From the NCBI GenBank assembly GCA_036262835.1, contig DATAID010000105.1, forward strand, positions 134,884 through 198,883: a stretch of DNA of 64,000 nt. Reading direction: 5' to 3'. Shown here piece after piece: positions 41,852 through 50,778 of the stretch. The position numbers and the translations under genes are program-made. Source of the stretch: RBG-16-66-20 sp036262835. GTDB lineage: Bacteria > Pseudomonadota > Gammaproteobacteria > Burkholderiales > SG8-39. The notes under the pieces were generated by a model. That model was not told where the DNA came from. It saw nothing but the letters and a program-made list of their open reading frames with translations, and did no database searches. The number at the start of each line of letters is the position of its first letter. Position 1 is the stretch's first letter.

Positions 41852-43989
41852 TGGAACGACAATTCACAAAAGAGATTGAATCGCTCCGCCTCGGCGATGG
41901 CCAGACCTTCCACGGCGAGGGCATCCTCGCGGTGACCAAGGCTCTGCTGCAATCGGGCGTCGCTTACGTCGGCGGCTACCAGGGCGCGCCGGTCTCGCAC
42001 CTGCTCGACGTCATGGTGCAGGCGCGCGAGTACATGGACGAGCTGGGCGTGCACGTGGAGGCCTGCACGAGCGAGGCCTCGGCCGCCGCGATGCTCGGCG
42101 CCTCGATCAACTACCCGGCGCGCGGCGCGGTGACCTGGAAGTCGATCGTCGGCACGAACGTGGCGGCCGATGCGCTCTCGTACCTCGCGAGCGCAGGCGT
42201 GATCGGCGGCACTTTGATCGTGCTCGGCGAGGACTACGGCGAGGGCGGCGTGGTGGCGCAGGAGCGCAGCCACGCGTTCGCCATGAAGTCGCTCATGTGG
42301 CTGCTCGACCCCCGGCCCGACCTCGCCACGATCGTGAAGATGGTCGAGCGCGGCTTCGAGCTCTCGGAGGCCTCCAGCACGCCGGTGATGATGGAGCTGA
42401 GGATCCGGGCCTGCCATGTGCAAGGCTCGTTCAGGGCGAAAAACAATATTTCCCCGGCAACTTCCAAAATCAACAAGCTCGACGGACCGCCCGAAGATTT
42501 CATCTACGACCGGCTCGCCCACCCGCCCGCGACCTTCCGTCAGGAGAAGCTCAAGTCCGAAGTGCGCCTGCCTGCCGCGCGGCGTTTCATCGTCGAGCAC
42601 AGGCTGAATGAAACCTTCACCGGCGAGGAAAGCGGGGTCGGGTTGATCGTCCAGGGCGGCCTCTACAACGGCCTTATCCGCGCCCTGCGCCAGCTCGGCC
42701 TCGCCGACGACTTTGGCGCGAGCCGGATCCCGCTTCACGTCCTGAACGTCGTCTATCCGCTCGTCCCCGAAGAAATCGCGGACTTCGCGAAGGGTAAGCG
42801 CGCGCTCTTCGTGCTGGAGGAAGGCCAGCCCGAGTTCATCGAGCAGGAGATCGCCACGATCCTGCGGCGCGCCGATCTGCAGACGAAGCTGCACGGCAAG
42901 GATTGCCTGCACATGGCGGGGGAGTACACGACCGAGGTGATGGTGCGCGGGCTGGCCCGGTTTCTGGAGAAGTTTTCTTCGCGCGATCTCTCCCCGGGAA
43001 AGTCCTGGCTAACGAAAAATCAGGAAACAAGGGAAAAAGCCGCTACGCTGCTCGGCGCGCTGCCTCAGCGCCCACCCCAGTTCTGCGTGGGCTGCCCGGA
43101 GCGGCCCGTCTTCTCGGCCATGAAGCTGGTCGCGCGCGAGGTCGGCCGCCCGCACGTCTCGATGGACGTCGGCTGCCACGCCTTCGCCTCGTTCGAGCCC
43201 TTCTCACAGGGCAACACGCTTCTTGGCTACGGCATGAGCCTCGCGAGCGCGGCGGGCGTTGCGCCGATGCAGGCGAAGCGCGCGGTCGCGGTGATGGGCG
43301 ACGGCGGCTTCTGGCATAACGGCCTCCTCTCCGGCGTCGCCTCGAACCTCATGAACAAGGGCGACGGCGTGCTCGTCATCATGAAGAACGGCTACGCCTC
43401 GGCGACCGGCACGCAGGAGCTCATTTCCTCGCCGCCCGAGGAGGCCCGCGCGAGCGCTGCGGGCACGAGCGCGGCGCACGCCGACCGGACGATCGAGTCG
43501 ACGCTCTCGGGACTGGGCGTGAAGTGGCTGCGCACGGTCAACAACTACGACGTCGGCACGATGGCCGACACCTACCGCGAGGCAATGACCACTGAGGAGA
43601 AGGGCCTGAAGGTGATCGTCGCCGAGGGCGAGTGCCAGCTGGAACGCCAAAGAAGGCTGCGCCCTCTGGTGGCGAGGAGTCTTTCCGAGGGGAAAAGAAC
43701 GGTCAAGGTGAAGTACGGCGTCGATGAAGACACCTGCACGGGCGATCACTCCTGCGTCCGGCTCTCGGGCTGCCCGACCCTCACCGTCAAGGACAATCCC
43801 GATCCCCTGCGCCGCGATCCTGTCGCGACCGTGATCGAAGGCTGCGTCGGCTGCGGCCTGTGCGGCGCCAACGCGCACGCCGCCGTGCTCTGCCCTTCGT
43901 TCTACCGGGCCGAGGTTGTGCAGAATCCCGGTGGGTTTGACCGCTTTGTTTCGGCTGTTCGCCGTTCACTTCAAAAACTTTTCCAATGA
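41851..43989 (+). CDS. Indolepyruvate:ferredoxin oxidoreductase alpha-type subunit (IorA), copy 2
   Basis: A 712-residue paralogue of the previous gene with the same layout: GGYQGAPVSHLLD, EDYGEGGVV, MGDGGFWHNG, MKNGYASATGTQE and the same two cysteine motifs at the C-terminus. It carries small insertions near the linker (SSRDLSPGKSW) and before the last domain (EEARASAAGTSAAHAD). The GTG start shares one base with the preceding TAG (TAGTG). The C-terminal 70 residues are almost the same as in copy 1, although the rest is clearly diverged. The two might form a mixed complex with the single IorB or serve different substrates. Confidence 0.82.
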   Translation: MERQFTKEIESLRLGDGQTFHGEGILAVTKALLQSGVAYVGGYQGAPVSHLLDVMVQAREYMDELGVHVEACTSEASAAAMLGASINYPARGAVTWKSIVGTNVAADALSYLASAGVIGGTLIVLGEDYGEGGVVAQERSHAFAMKSLMWLLDPRPDLATIVKMVERGFELSEASSTPVMMELRIRACHVQGSFRAKNNISPATSKINKLDGPPEDFIYDRLAHPPATFRQEKLKSEVRLPAARRFIVEHRLNETFTGEESGVGLIVQGGLYNGLIRALRQLGLADDFGASRIPLHVLNVVYPLVPEEIADFAKGKRALFVLEEGQPEFIEQEIATILRRADLQTKLHGKDCLHMAGEYTTEVMVRGLARFLEKFSSRDLSPGKSWLTKNQETREKAATLLGALPQRPPQFCVGCPERPVFSAMKLVAREVGRPHVSMDVGCHAFASFEPFSQGNTLLGYGMSLASAAGVAPMQAKRAVAVMGDGGFWHNGLLSGVASNLMNKGDGVLVIMKNGYASATGTQELISSPPEEARASAAGTSAAHADRTIESTLSGLGVKWLRTVNNYDVGTMADTYREAMTTEEKGLKVIVAEGECQLERQRRLRPLVARSLSEGKRTVKVKYGVDEDTCTGDHSCVRLSGCPTLTVKDNPDPLRRDPVATVIEGCVGCGLCGANAHAAVLCPSFYRAEVVQNPGGFDRFVSAVRRSLQKLFQ

Positions 43990-45443
43990 ACAACGAAAGA
44001 CCTATCACCATTCTTATTGCCGCCCTCGGCGGCGAGGGTGGCGGCGTCATGGCCGACTGGCTGATCGACGCCGCGACGAAGAGCGGCTACCCGGCGCAGA
44101 GCACGTCGATTCCGGGCGTGGCGCAGCGCACGGGCGCCACCACCTACTACCTCGAGATCTTCCCGGTCGAGCGCGCGAAGCTCGACGGCCGCGAGCCCGT
44201 GCTCTCGCTCACGCCTTCGCCGGGCAACGTGGACCTCATGGTCGCCTCCGAGCTGATCGAGGCCGGGCGCGCGATGCAGAACGGCTACGTCTCGCCCGAG
44301 CGCACCACGCTCATCGCGAGCACGCACCGCATCTACGCCACGATCGAGAAGATGCAGATGGCCGACGGCCGCTTCGACAGCGAGCGCGTGCTGGGCGCAG
44401 CTAGGGAGCTGGCGAAAAACTCGATCCTCTTCGACATGCGCAAGCTCGCGCAGGAAAGCGGCACCGTGATCAACGCCGTGCTCTTCGGCGCGATGGCGGG
44501 CGCCGGCGCCCTGCCCTTTCCGCGCGAGGCCTGCGAGGCGGCCATCCGTCGCGGCGGCCGCGGCGCCGAAGCGAGCCTGCGCGGCTTCGCTGCCGGCTGC
44601 GAGATCGCGGCCGGCAGCCGGGCCGCGCCCCAACCCCCCGCGCCGCCCAAGCGCGCGACCGAGTACGAGGAAATCATTCGTCTCGGACTGGAAAGGCTCG
44701 GCGACTATCAGGGCGAGGCGTATGCAGACCTTTACAAAAAAAGAATCGAATCAATAGGAAACATCGACAAAGCTCTCGCCGCGGAAGTGGCCCGCCAGCT
44801 CGCGCTGTGGATGAGCTATGAGGACATCATCCGCGTCGCCGACCTGAAGACGCGCGCTTCGCGCTTCGAGCGCGTGCGGCGCGAGGCCGGCGCGAAAGCG
44901 CACGAGCCGGTGATCGTCATCGACTACCTGAAGCCCGGGGTCGAGGAATTCGCCTCGCTCCTGCCCCATGCCCTCGGGAAGTCGCTGATGGGCTGGGCGG
45001 AGAAGAACAGGAAGCTCGACGCCTACAACGTGGGCATGCACATCAAGACCTCGGGGGTCTTCGGCTTCCTGCTCGTGCGCTCGCTCGCGTGGCTCAAGCC
45101 CTGGCGGCCGCACTCCTACCGGTTCAAGGAGGAGCAGCAGCTGATCGAGCGCTGGCTCGCGCGCGTGCGCGAGGCCGCGGCGAGGAGCGTGCCGCTCGCG
45201 CTCGAGATCGCCGCCTGCGCCACGCTCCTCAAGGGCTACGGCGACACGCACCGGCGCGGCAAGGCCAACTTCCTCGCCCTCATGGACGCGCTCGTGGACA
45301 ACCCTGCCACCGCGGATGCCGCCGAGCAGGCGAAGGCCATCCGCAAAGCACGCGAGGCTGCCTTGGCAGATCCTGAGGGCAAGGCGCTCGGCGGCGCGCT
45401 CGGCAAGCCGGTGACGTGGCTTAAGCCGGTCGCGCGCACGTAA
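43986..45443 (+). CDS. Indolepyruvate:ferredoxin oxidoreductase beta-type subunit (IorB) with C-terminal DUF6537-like domain
   Basis: A 485-residue protein. Residues 1-200 are the gamma/beta-type domain of 2-oxoacid oxidoreductases (ITILIAALGGEGGGVMADWL, STSIPGVAQRTGATTYY). About residues 225-450 match the tail found in the long fused indolepyruvate oxidoreductases of proteobacteria (DUF6537 as I recall), with YEDIIRVADLKTRASRF and GYGDTHRRGKANF. Archaeal IorB is only about 200 residues. Here the fused enzyme appears to be split after the TPP part. It is coupled to IorA copy 2 by ATGA. Confidence 0.8.
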   Translation: MNNERPITILIAALGGEGGGVMADWLIDAATKSGYPAQSTSIPGVAQRTGATTYYLEIFPVERAKLDGREPVLSLTPSPGNVDLMVASELIEAGRAMQNGYVSPERTTLIASTHRIYATIEKMQMADGRFDSERVLGAARELAKNSILFDMRKLAQESGTVINAVLFGAMAGAGALPFPREACEAAIRRGGRGAEASLRGFAAGCEIAAGSRAAPQPPAPPKRATEYEEIIRLGLERLGDYQGEAYADLYKKRIESIGNIDKALAAEVARQLALWMSYEDIIRVADLKTRASRFERVRREAGAKAHEPVIVIDYLKPGVEEFASLLPHALGKSLMGWAEKNRKLDAYNVGMHIKTSGVFGFLLVRSLAWLKPWRPHSYRFKEEQQLIERWLARVREAAARSVPLALEIAACATLLKGYGDTHRRGKANFLALMDALVDNPATADAAEQAKAIRKAREAALADPEGKALGGALGKPVTWLKPVART

Positions 45444-45471
45444 AATCGACTCTTGGCAATCGGAGGCTGCG

Positions 45472-46518
45472 ATGGCTAGCGTTCCCAAGCCCGGCGTGCA
45501 CGACGCCCGGCAGGATCTTTACCGCCGGATCGAAAAGCACGATTTCGCGCCGCTCTGGGAGGTCTATCACGACCTGATCCCGGACGAGCCGAAGACGCCT
45601 TGCAGGCCGGCGCTCTGGAAGTGGGCCGACGCGCGGCCCTACCTCATGGAAGCGGGCAAGCTCATCACCGCCAAGGAGGCGCTGCGGCGCGTCTTGATCC
45701 TCCAGAACCCCGGCATGCAGGGCAAATCCTGCGTCACGCAGAGCCTTTTCGCCGGCTACCAGCTCATTCTTCCGGGCGAGATCGCGCCCAGCCACCGCCA
45801 CACCCAGTCGGCGCTGCGCTTCGTGCTGGAAGGCGCCTGCGCCTACACTGCGGTGGATGGCGAGCGCACCACGATGCATCCGGGCGATTTCATCATCACG
45901 CCCTCATGGACCTGGCACGACCACGGCAACCCGGGCAGCGACCCGGTCATCTGGATGGATGGCCTGGATGTGCCGATCCTGCGCACTTTCGCGGCCCAGT
46001 TTCACGAGCCCTTCCCCGAGGACGTGCAGCCGGTCTCGCGCGGCGAAGGCGCTTCCAATGCGCGCTTCGGCAACAACCTGAGGCCCCTCGGCGCGACGGC
46101 GCCCTTCGGCAAGACCTCGCCCATCTTCAGCTATCCGTACGAGCGCAGCCGGGAGACGCTCGCGAAGATGGCGAAGGAAGGCAATCCGGATCCCTGCCAC
46201 GGCTGGAAGATGGAGTACATCAACCCGCTCACCGGCGGCCATGCGATGCCCACCATCGCCGCCTTCATCCAGTTGCTGCCCAAAGGTTTCGCCACGCGCC
46301 CCTACCGCTCGACCGACGGCACCGTGTACTCGGTGGTCGAGGGCGAGGGCAAGGCGAGAATCGGCGCAGAAGAGTTCGCCTTCGGGCCGCGCGATGCCTT
46401 CGTCGTGCCCTCCTGGCATGCGCTCGAGCTCCGCGCCGCGGCCGAGACGGTGCTCTTTTCCTTCTCCGACCTGCCGGGCCAGGAGGCGATGGGCCTGTGG
46501 CGGGAGCGGCGCGGTTGA
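45472..46518 (+). CDS. Gentisate 1,2-dioxygenase
   Basis: A 348-residue bicupin ring-cleavage dioxygenase. The first cupin binds Fe(II) through PSHRHTQSALRFVLEG (two histidines) and WTWHDHGNPG; the second cupin (YRSTDGTVYSVVEGEG) lacks the full metal site, as usual in the family. It opens gentisate to maleylpyruvate. It lies 28 bp after iorB on the same strand. Isomerase and hydrolase for the next steps are not recognised in the window unless the following hydrolase serves. Confidence 0.9.
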   Translation: MASVPKPGVHDARQDLYRRIEKHDFAPLWEVYHDLIPDEPKTPCRPALWKWADARPYLMEAGKLITAKEALRRVLILQNPGMQGKSCVTQSLFAGYQLILPGEIAPSHRHTQSALRFVLEGACAYTAVDGERTTMHPGDFIITPSWTWHDHGNPGSDPVIWMDGLDVPILRTFAAQFHEPFPEDVQPVSRGEGASNARFGNNLRPLGATAPFGKTSPIFSYPYERSRETLAKMAKEGNPDPCHGWKMEYINPLTGGHAMPTIAAFIQLLPKGFATRPYRSTDGTVYSVVEGEGKARIGAEEFAFGPRDAFVVPSWHALELRAAAETVLFSFSDLPGQEAMGLWRERRG

Positions 46519-47393
46519 GCGCGACCCCGGCGGAGCAGTCCTCCGCGCCGCCCTCCTCGTTCTACGCCCGCGAGTACAACAACCGCGAGCTGGTGCCCGA
46601 TCACGCGCGCTTCATCGCGCGCTGGCAGGAGGCCTCGGCGGAGGCGCGGGCGAAGCTTCCCTGCTACCTCGACCGGCGCTATGGCGAGGCGCCCGGCGAG
46701 ACGATCGACCTCTTTCCCGCGCGCCAGGGCGACGGCGCGTGCCTCCTGTTCATCCACGGCGGCTACTGGCGATCCCTGGACAAGAGCGATCACTCGTTCG
46801 TCGCGCCTGCGCTGGTCGAGGCGGGCGTCTCGGTCGCGGTCGTCAACTACGACCTCTGCCCCAAGGTCGGCATGGACGAGATCGTGCGCCAGATGCTGCG
46901 CGCCGCGCGCTGGCTGTGGCTGCACGCGGGCGACTACGGCATCGACGAGAAGAAGCTTTTCGTCTCGGGCCATTCCGCGGGCGGCCACCTCACCGCGATG
47001 ATGATGGCGGCGCTCTGGCCGATCTTCGACCGGCGTTTGCCGGCGAGCCTCTTCAAGGGCGGCCTCGCCGTGAGCGGCATCTACGACCTGGGCCCGATCG
47101 TGCAAGTGCCGTGGCTGAACGTGGACGTGCGACTCGATGAGGTCATGGCGCGCAAGCTCTCCCCCGCGTTCCTGCCGCCGGCCACGCGCGCGCCGGTCAT
47201 GACCTGCGTGGGCGCGGACGAGAGCTCGGAGTTCAGGCGACAGAACGCGCTCCTCGGCGAGCGCTGGCGCGGCGTGCTCGCCGGCGACCTCGTCGTGCCG
47301 GGCGCGCACCACTTCTCCGTGATCGACGGGCTGGGCGATCCCGCGAGCGCGCTCTTCGCCGCCGCCTGCCGGCTGATGGGCGTCAAGCGATGA
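46515..47393 (+). CDS. Alpha/beta hydrolase, arylformamidase (KynB)-like
   Basis: A 292-residue hydrolase with the HGGYW oxyanion motif near residue 85, the nucleophile in SGHSAGGHL, an aspartate in GADESSEF and a late histidine in GAHHFSV. This layout is that of kynurenine-formamidase-like esterases. The TTG start at 46515 overlaps the dioxygenase stop as TTGA and is the first possible start after it. In the gentisate context it may hydrolyse an acylpyruvate or ester, an inference from position only. Confidence 0.8.
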   Translation: MSATPAEQSSAPPSSFYAREYNNRELVPDHARFIARWQEASAEARAKLPCYLDRRYGEAPGETIDLFPARQGDGACLLFIHGGYWRSLDKSDHSFVAPALVEAGVSVAVVNYDLCPKVGMDEIVRQMLRAARWLWLHAGDYGIDEKKLFVSGHSAGGHLTAMMMAALWPIFDRRLPASLFKGGLAVSGIYDLGPIVQVPWLNVDVRLDEVMARKLSPAFLPPATRAPVMTCVGADESSEFRRQNALLGERWRGVLAGDLVVPGAHHFSVIDGLGDPASALFAAACRLMGVKR

Positions 47394-48028
47394 ACGAGTT
47401 TCTCGCTTCCGGGCGCTATGTCGACAGCGCGCATCCCGCGGTCGTCGCCTTCACGCAGAAACATGCTTCCGGCAAGGACGCGACGGAAAAGGCGGTTTCG
47501 CTCTACTACGCGGTGCGCGACGGCATCCGCTACAACCCGTTCCTCGATTTTTCCGACGACGCCGTGTTTCGCGGCTCGAATTGCATCGAGACCGGGGAGG
47601 GCTTCTGCATCGGCAAGGCCGCCCTGTATGCCGCTTGCGCCCGCGCCGCCGGCATCCCGGCCCGCGTGGGCTTCGCCGACGTGAAGAACCACCTCACCAC
47701 GCCCGCGCTGCGCGAGCGCATGGGGAGCGATCTCTTCGTCTACCACGGCTTCACCGAGCTCGAGCTCGAGGGCAGGTGGGTGAAGGCGACGCCGGCTTTC
47801 AACGTCGAGCTTTGCCGGCGCTTTCGCGTGAAGCCGCTCGAGTTCGACGGCCGCGAGGACTCGATCTTCCATCCGTTCGACGAGGACGATCGCCGCCACA
47901 TGGAGTACCTGCGCCTGCGCGGCAGCTACGCCGACGTTCCGGTCGAGGAGATCACGCGCGCCTTCCGCGAGGCCTACCCCGTTCTCTACGCCATGAAGGG
48001 CGCGGCCGCCGGGGAGCAGTTCGGCTGA
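47390..48028 (+). CDS. Transglutaminase-like cysteine protease-fold protein
   Basis: A 212-residue cytoplasmic protein with the transglutaminase-like core. The catalytic cysteine is in GEGFCIGKAALYAACARAAG (C74 region), with the histidine in YHGFTELEL and the polar residue in WVKATPAFN. Members of this bacterial group are proteases or amidases of unknown target. It is linked by ATGA to the upstream hydrolase and overlaps the glycerate kinase gene, so it belongs to the operon, although its job there is unclear. Confidence 0.8.
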   Translation: MNEFLASGRYVDSAHPAVVAFTQKHASGKDATEKAVSLYYAVRDGIRYNPFLDFSDDAVFRGSNCIETGEGFCIGKAALYAACARAAGIPARVGFADVKNHLTTPALRERMGSDLFVYHGFTELELEGRWVKATPAFNVELCRRFRVKPLEFDGREDSIFHPFDEDDRRHMEYLRLRGSYADVPVEEITRAFREAYPVLYAMKGAAAGEQFG

Positions 48029-49299
48029 GCCCGCGGGAGCTCCTCGAGGCGAGCTTCAAGGCGGCGGTGGCGGCCGCCGATCCCGCGCTCATCGTCCCGC
48101 CCAACCTTCCCGAGCCGCCCGACGGCCGCACGCTCGTGCTCGCCGCGGGCAAGGCGGCGACCTCGATGGCGCTCGCGGTCGAGCGCGCCTGGCCCGAGGA
48201 CAGGAAGCTCTTCGGCATCGCGCTCACCCGCTATGGCCACGCGCAGCCGCTCGAGCGCCTGCGCTGGGTCGAGGGCGGCCATCCGGTGCCCGACGAGGCG
48301 GGCGAGACCGCGGCGCGCGAGATGCTCGCCGCCGCGCGCGCGGTGAAGCCCATGGACATGATGCTCGCGCTCCTCTCCGGCGGCGGCTCGGCGCTGCTCA
48401 CGCTGCCGGTCGAGGGCGTGACGCTCGCCGACATGAAGGCCGTGACGCGCGACCTGCTGAAGAGCGGCGCGGCGATCCAGGAAATCAACACGGTGCGAAA
48501 GCACCTCTCGCAGATCCAGGGCGGGCGGCTTGCCGCCGCGTGCAAGGCGCCCGTGCGCACGCTCATCATCTCGGATGTGGCGGGCGACAACGCGACGCAC
48601 ATCGCCTCGGGCCCCTGCTCGCCCGATCCCACCACCTACCAGGACGCGGTCGACATCCTGAATCGCTTCGACATCAAGCCGCCGACGGCGGTGCTGCGGC
48701 ACCTCATCGCCGGCCTGCGGGGCGAGTGCGAGGAGACGCCCAAGCCGGGCGCCGCGGTGTTCGAGGACGTGCAGGCGAAGGTGATCGCCACCTCGCGCGG
48801 CTCGATGCAGGCGGCTTCCAGGCTTTTCGAGGAGGCCGGCATCGCGCCGGTGATCCTCGGCGATTCGGTCACGGGCGAGGCGCGCGAGGTCGCCAAGGTG
48901 ATGGCCGCGCTCGTGCGCGACGTGCGCGCGCACGGCACGCCGTTTAAGCCACCGGTGGCGCTGCTCTCGGGCGGCGAATGCACGGTCACCGTGCGCGGCA
49001 CCGGCGGCCGCGGCGGACGCTGCGCGGAGTTCCTGCTCTCGCTTTGCCTGGAGCTCGCCGGGATGGAGGGCGTGCACGCCCTCGCAGCGGACACGGACGG
49101 CATCGACGGCACCGAGGACAATGCCGGCGCGCTGCTCGCCCCCGACTCTCTCGCGCGAGCGCGCGCGAAGAGCCTCGATGCGCGCAAGCTCCTCGCCGAG
49201 CACGACAGCTATGGCTTTTTCTCCGCGCTCGGCGACCTGGTGGTCACCGGACCGACCCGCACCAACGTCAACGACTACCGCGCCATATTGATCGCGTAG
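48025..49299 (+). CDS. Glycerate 2-kinase (GckA/TtuD, MOFRL family) with a probable CTG start
   Basis: About 424 residues: DUF4147 N-terminal part with GKAATSMALAVE and LLSGGGSALLTLP, then a MOFRL C-terminal domain with LLSGGECTVTVRG and DTDGIDGTEDNAGA. It phosphorylates glycerate, linking hydroxypyruvate or tartronate metabolism to glycolysis. CTG at 48025 overlaps the upstream TGA as CTGA and keeps the conserved first helix (ELLEASFKAAVAAADP). The first GTG (48067, preceded by AAGG) would remove 14 residues of that helix. No ATG, GTG or TTG lies between. Last gene of the operon. Confidence 0.85.
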   Translation: MSPRELLEASFKAAVAAADPALIVPPNLPEPPDGRTLVLAAGKAATSMALAVERAWPEDRKLFGIALTRYGHAQPLERLRWVEGGHPVPDEAGETAAREMLAAARAVKPMDMMLALLSGGGSALLTLPVEGVTLADMKAVTRDLLKSGAAIQEINTVRKHLSQIQGGRLAAACKAPVRTLIISDVAGDNATHIASGPCSPDPTTYQDAVDILNRFDIKPPTAVLRHLIAGLRGECEETPKPGAAVFEDVQAKVIATSRGSMQAASRLFEEAGIAPVILGDSVTGEAREVAKVMAALVRDVRAHGTPFKPPVALLSGGECTVTVRGTGGRGGRCAEFLLSLCLELAGMEGVHALAADTDGIDGTEDNAGALLAPDSLARARAKSLDARKLLAEHDSYGFFSALGDLVVTGPTRTNVNDYRAILIA

Positions 49300-49323
49300 C
49301 CGGGTGCTGATTGCGCAGCCCGG
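49300..49323. terminator. Weak bidirectional hairpin between convergent operons
   Basis: CCGGG-tg-CTG, loop ATTGCG, CAG-CCCGG can form an 8-bp stem with a 2-nt bulge in the 39-bp gap between the glycerate kinase and rplQ. A second small stem (GGTC/GACC) follows. Neither has a clear U-run, so a Rho-independent terminator is only possible. Confidence 0.3.
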
Positions 49324-49338
49324 TCACCCGGACCTCGG

Positions 49339-49767
49339 TCAGGCTGCGGCTTTTTTCTCGGCCTTCTTTTCGGCTTGCTTCTCGCCGGCCTCGGCGCCTT
49401 CGGCCAGCTCCGGCCGGTCCATCAGCGTCACGAGCGCGAGCGGGGCGTTGTCGCCCTTGCGAAAGCCGCTCTTGAGGATCCTCAGGTAGCCGCCGTTGCG
49501 CTTGGCGTAGCGCGGGCCGAGCTCGCCGAAGAGCTTCGACACGGTGGCGCGGTCGCGCAACCGGTCGTAGGCGAGACGCCGGTTGGCGAGCGAGGGCTTC
49601 TTGCCGATGGTGATCATCGGCTCGACCACCCGCCGCAGCTCCTTCGCTTTCGGGAGCGTGGTGGTGATCTGCTCGTGCGTGAGCAGCGCGTTCGCCATGT
49701 TGCGGAACATGGCGAGGCGGTGGCTCGTCGTGCGGTTTAGCTTCCTGAGTCCGTGACCGTGGCGCAT
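49339..49767 (-). CDS. rplQ: 50S ribosomal protein L17
   Basis: A 142-residue L17 beginning MRHGHGLRKLNRT, with FRNMANALLTHEQI. E. coli L17 has 127 residues; the extra length is a C-terminal Glu/Lys/Ala tail (GEKQAEKKAEKKAAA). Last gene of the alpha operon, 17 bp after rpoA. Confidence 0.97.
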   Translation of the reverse strand: MRHGHGLRKLNRTTSHRLAMFRNMANALLTHEQITTTLPKAKELRRVVEPMITIGKKPSLANRRLAYDRLRDRATVSKLFGELGPRYAKRNGGYLRILKSGFRKGDNAPLALVTLMDRPELAEGAEAGEKQAEKKAEKKAAA

Positions 49768-49784
49768 GGCTTCTTCCTGCTTCC

Positions 49785-50762
49785 TTAGACCCGGTGGTGC
49801 TCAAGGCCGGCCGGCGGCCAGTTCTCGAGCTTCATGCCGAGCGTGAGCCCGCGCGAGGCGAGCACTTCCTTGATCTCGTTCAGCGACTTGCGGCCGAGGT
49901 TCGGCGTCTTCAAAAGCTCGGTTTCCGAGCGCTGGATCAGGTCGCCGATGTAGTAGATGTTCTCGGCTTTCAGGCAGTTGGCCGAGCGCACCGTAAGCTC
50001 GAGGTCGTCGACCGGGCGCAGCAGGATCGGATCGACCGCGACCTGCTTTTTCTCCTCGGTCGGCATCGCCGTGCCCTCGAGCTGGGCGAAGACCGACAGC
50101 TGGTCGACGAGGATGCGGGCGGCGTAGCGCACCGCTTCCTCCGGCTCGATCGCGCCGTTGGTCTCGATGTCGAGGATGAGCTTGTCCAAGTCGGTGCGCT
50201 GCTCGACGCGCGCGGAGTCGACCGCGTAGGACACGCGGCGCACCGGGCTGAAGGACGCATCAAGGATGATGCGGCCGATGCCCTTGGTTTCCTCCGGCAG
50301 GTAGCGCATGTTGCCCGGCACGTAGCCGCGGCCCGCTTCGACCTTGATCTGCAGCTCGAGCTTGCCGCCCGAGGACAGGTTGGCGATGACGTGTCCCGGA
50401 TTGACGACCTCGACGTCGTGCGAGGGCTCGATGTCGCCCGCCGTCACCGGGCCTTCGCCCTTTTTCTTCAGCGAGAGAATGGCTTCGTTGCGGTTGTGCA
50501 GGCGGAAGACGACGCCCTTCAGGTTGAGCAGGATGTCGACGACGTCCTCGCGCACGCCGTCGAGCGTCGAGTACTCGTGCACCACGCCCGCGATCTGCAC
50601 CTCGGTGGGCGCGTAGCCCGGCATCGAGGAAAGCAGCACGCGACGCAGCGCGTTGCCGAGCGTATGCCCGTAGCCGCGCTCGAAGGGCTCCATCGTCACC
50701 TTGGCGTGGGACGGGGACAGGTTCTGGACGTCGACGATCCGCGGCTTGAGAAATCCGGTCAT
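49785..50762 (-). CDS. rpoA: RNA polymerase alpha subunit
   Basis: A 325-residue alpha subunit. The N-terminal assembly domain contains EPFERGYGHTLGNALRRVLLSS (split across residues 26-47), a linker lies near 235-250, and the C-terminal DNA-contacting domain has LELTVRSANCLKAENI and LLKTPNLGRKSLNEIKEVL. Usual length and usual place between rpsD and rplQ. Confidence 0.98.
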   Translation of the reverse strand: MTGFLKPRIVDVQNLSPSHAKVTMEPFERGYGHTLGNALRRVLLSSMPGYAPTEVQIAGVVHEYSTLDGVREDVVDILLNLKGVVFRLHNRNEAILSLKKKGEGPVTAGDIEPSHDVEVVNPGHVIANLSSGGKLELQIKVEAGRGYVPGNMRYLPEETKGIGRIILDASFSPVRRVSYAVDSARVEQRTDLDKLILDIETNGAIEPEEAVRYAARILVDQLSVFAQLEGTAMPTEEKKQVAVDPILLRPVDDLELTVRSANCLKAENIYYIGDLIQRSETELLKTPNLGRKSLNEIKEVLASRGLTLGMKLENWPPAGLEHHRV

Positions 50763-50778
50763 GGGGTGGTCTGCCTCT

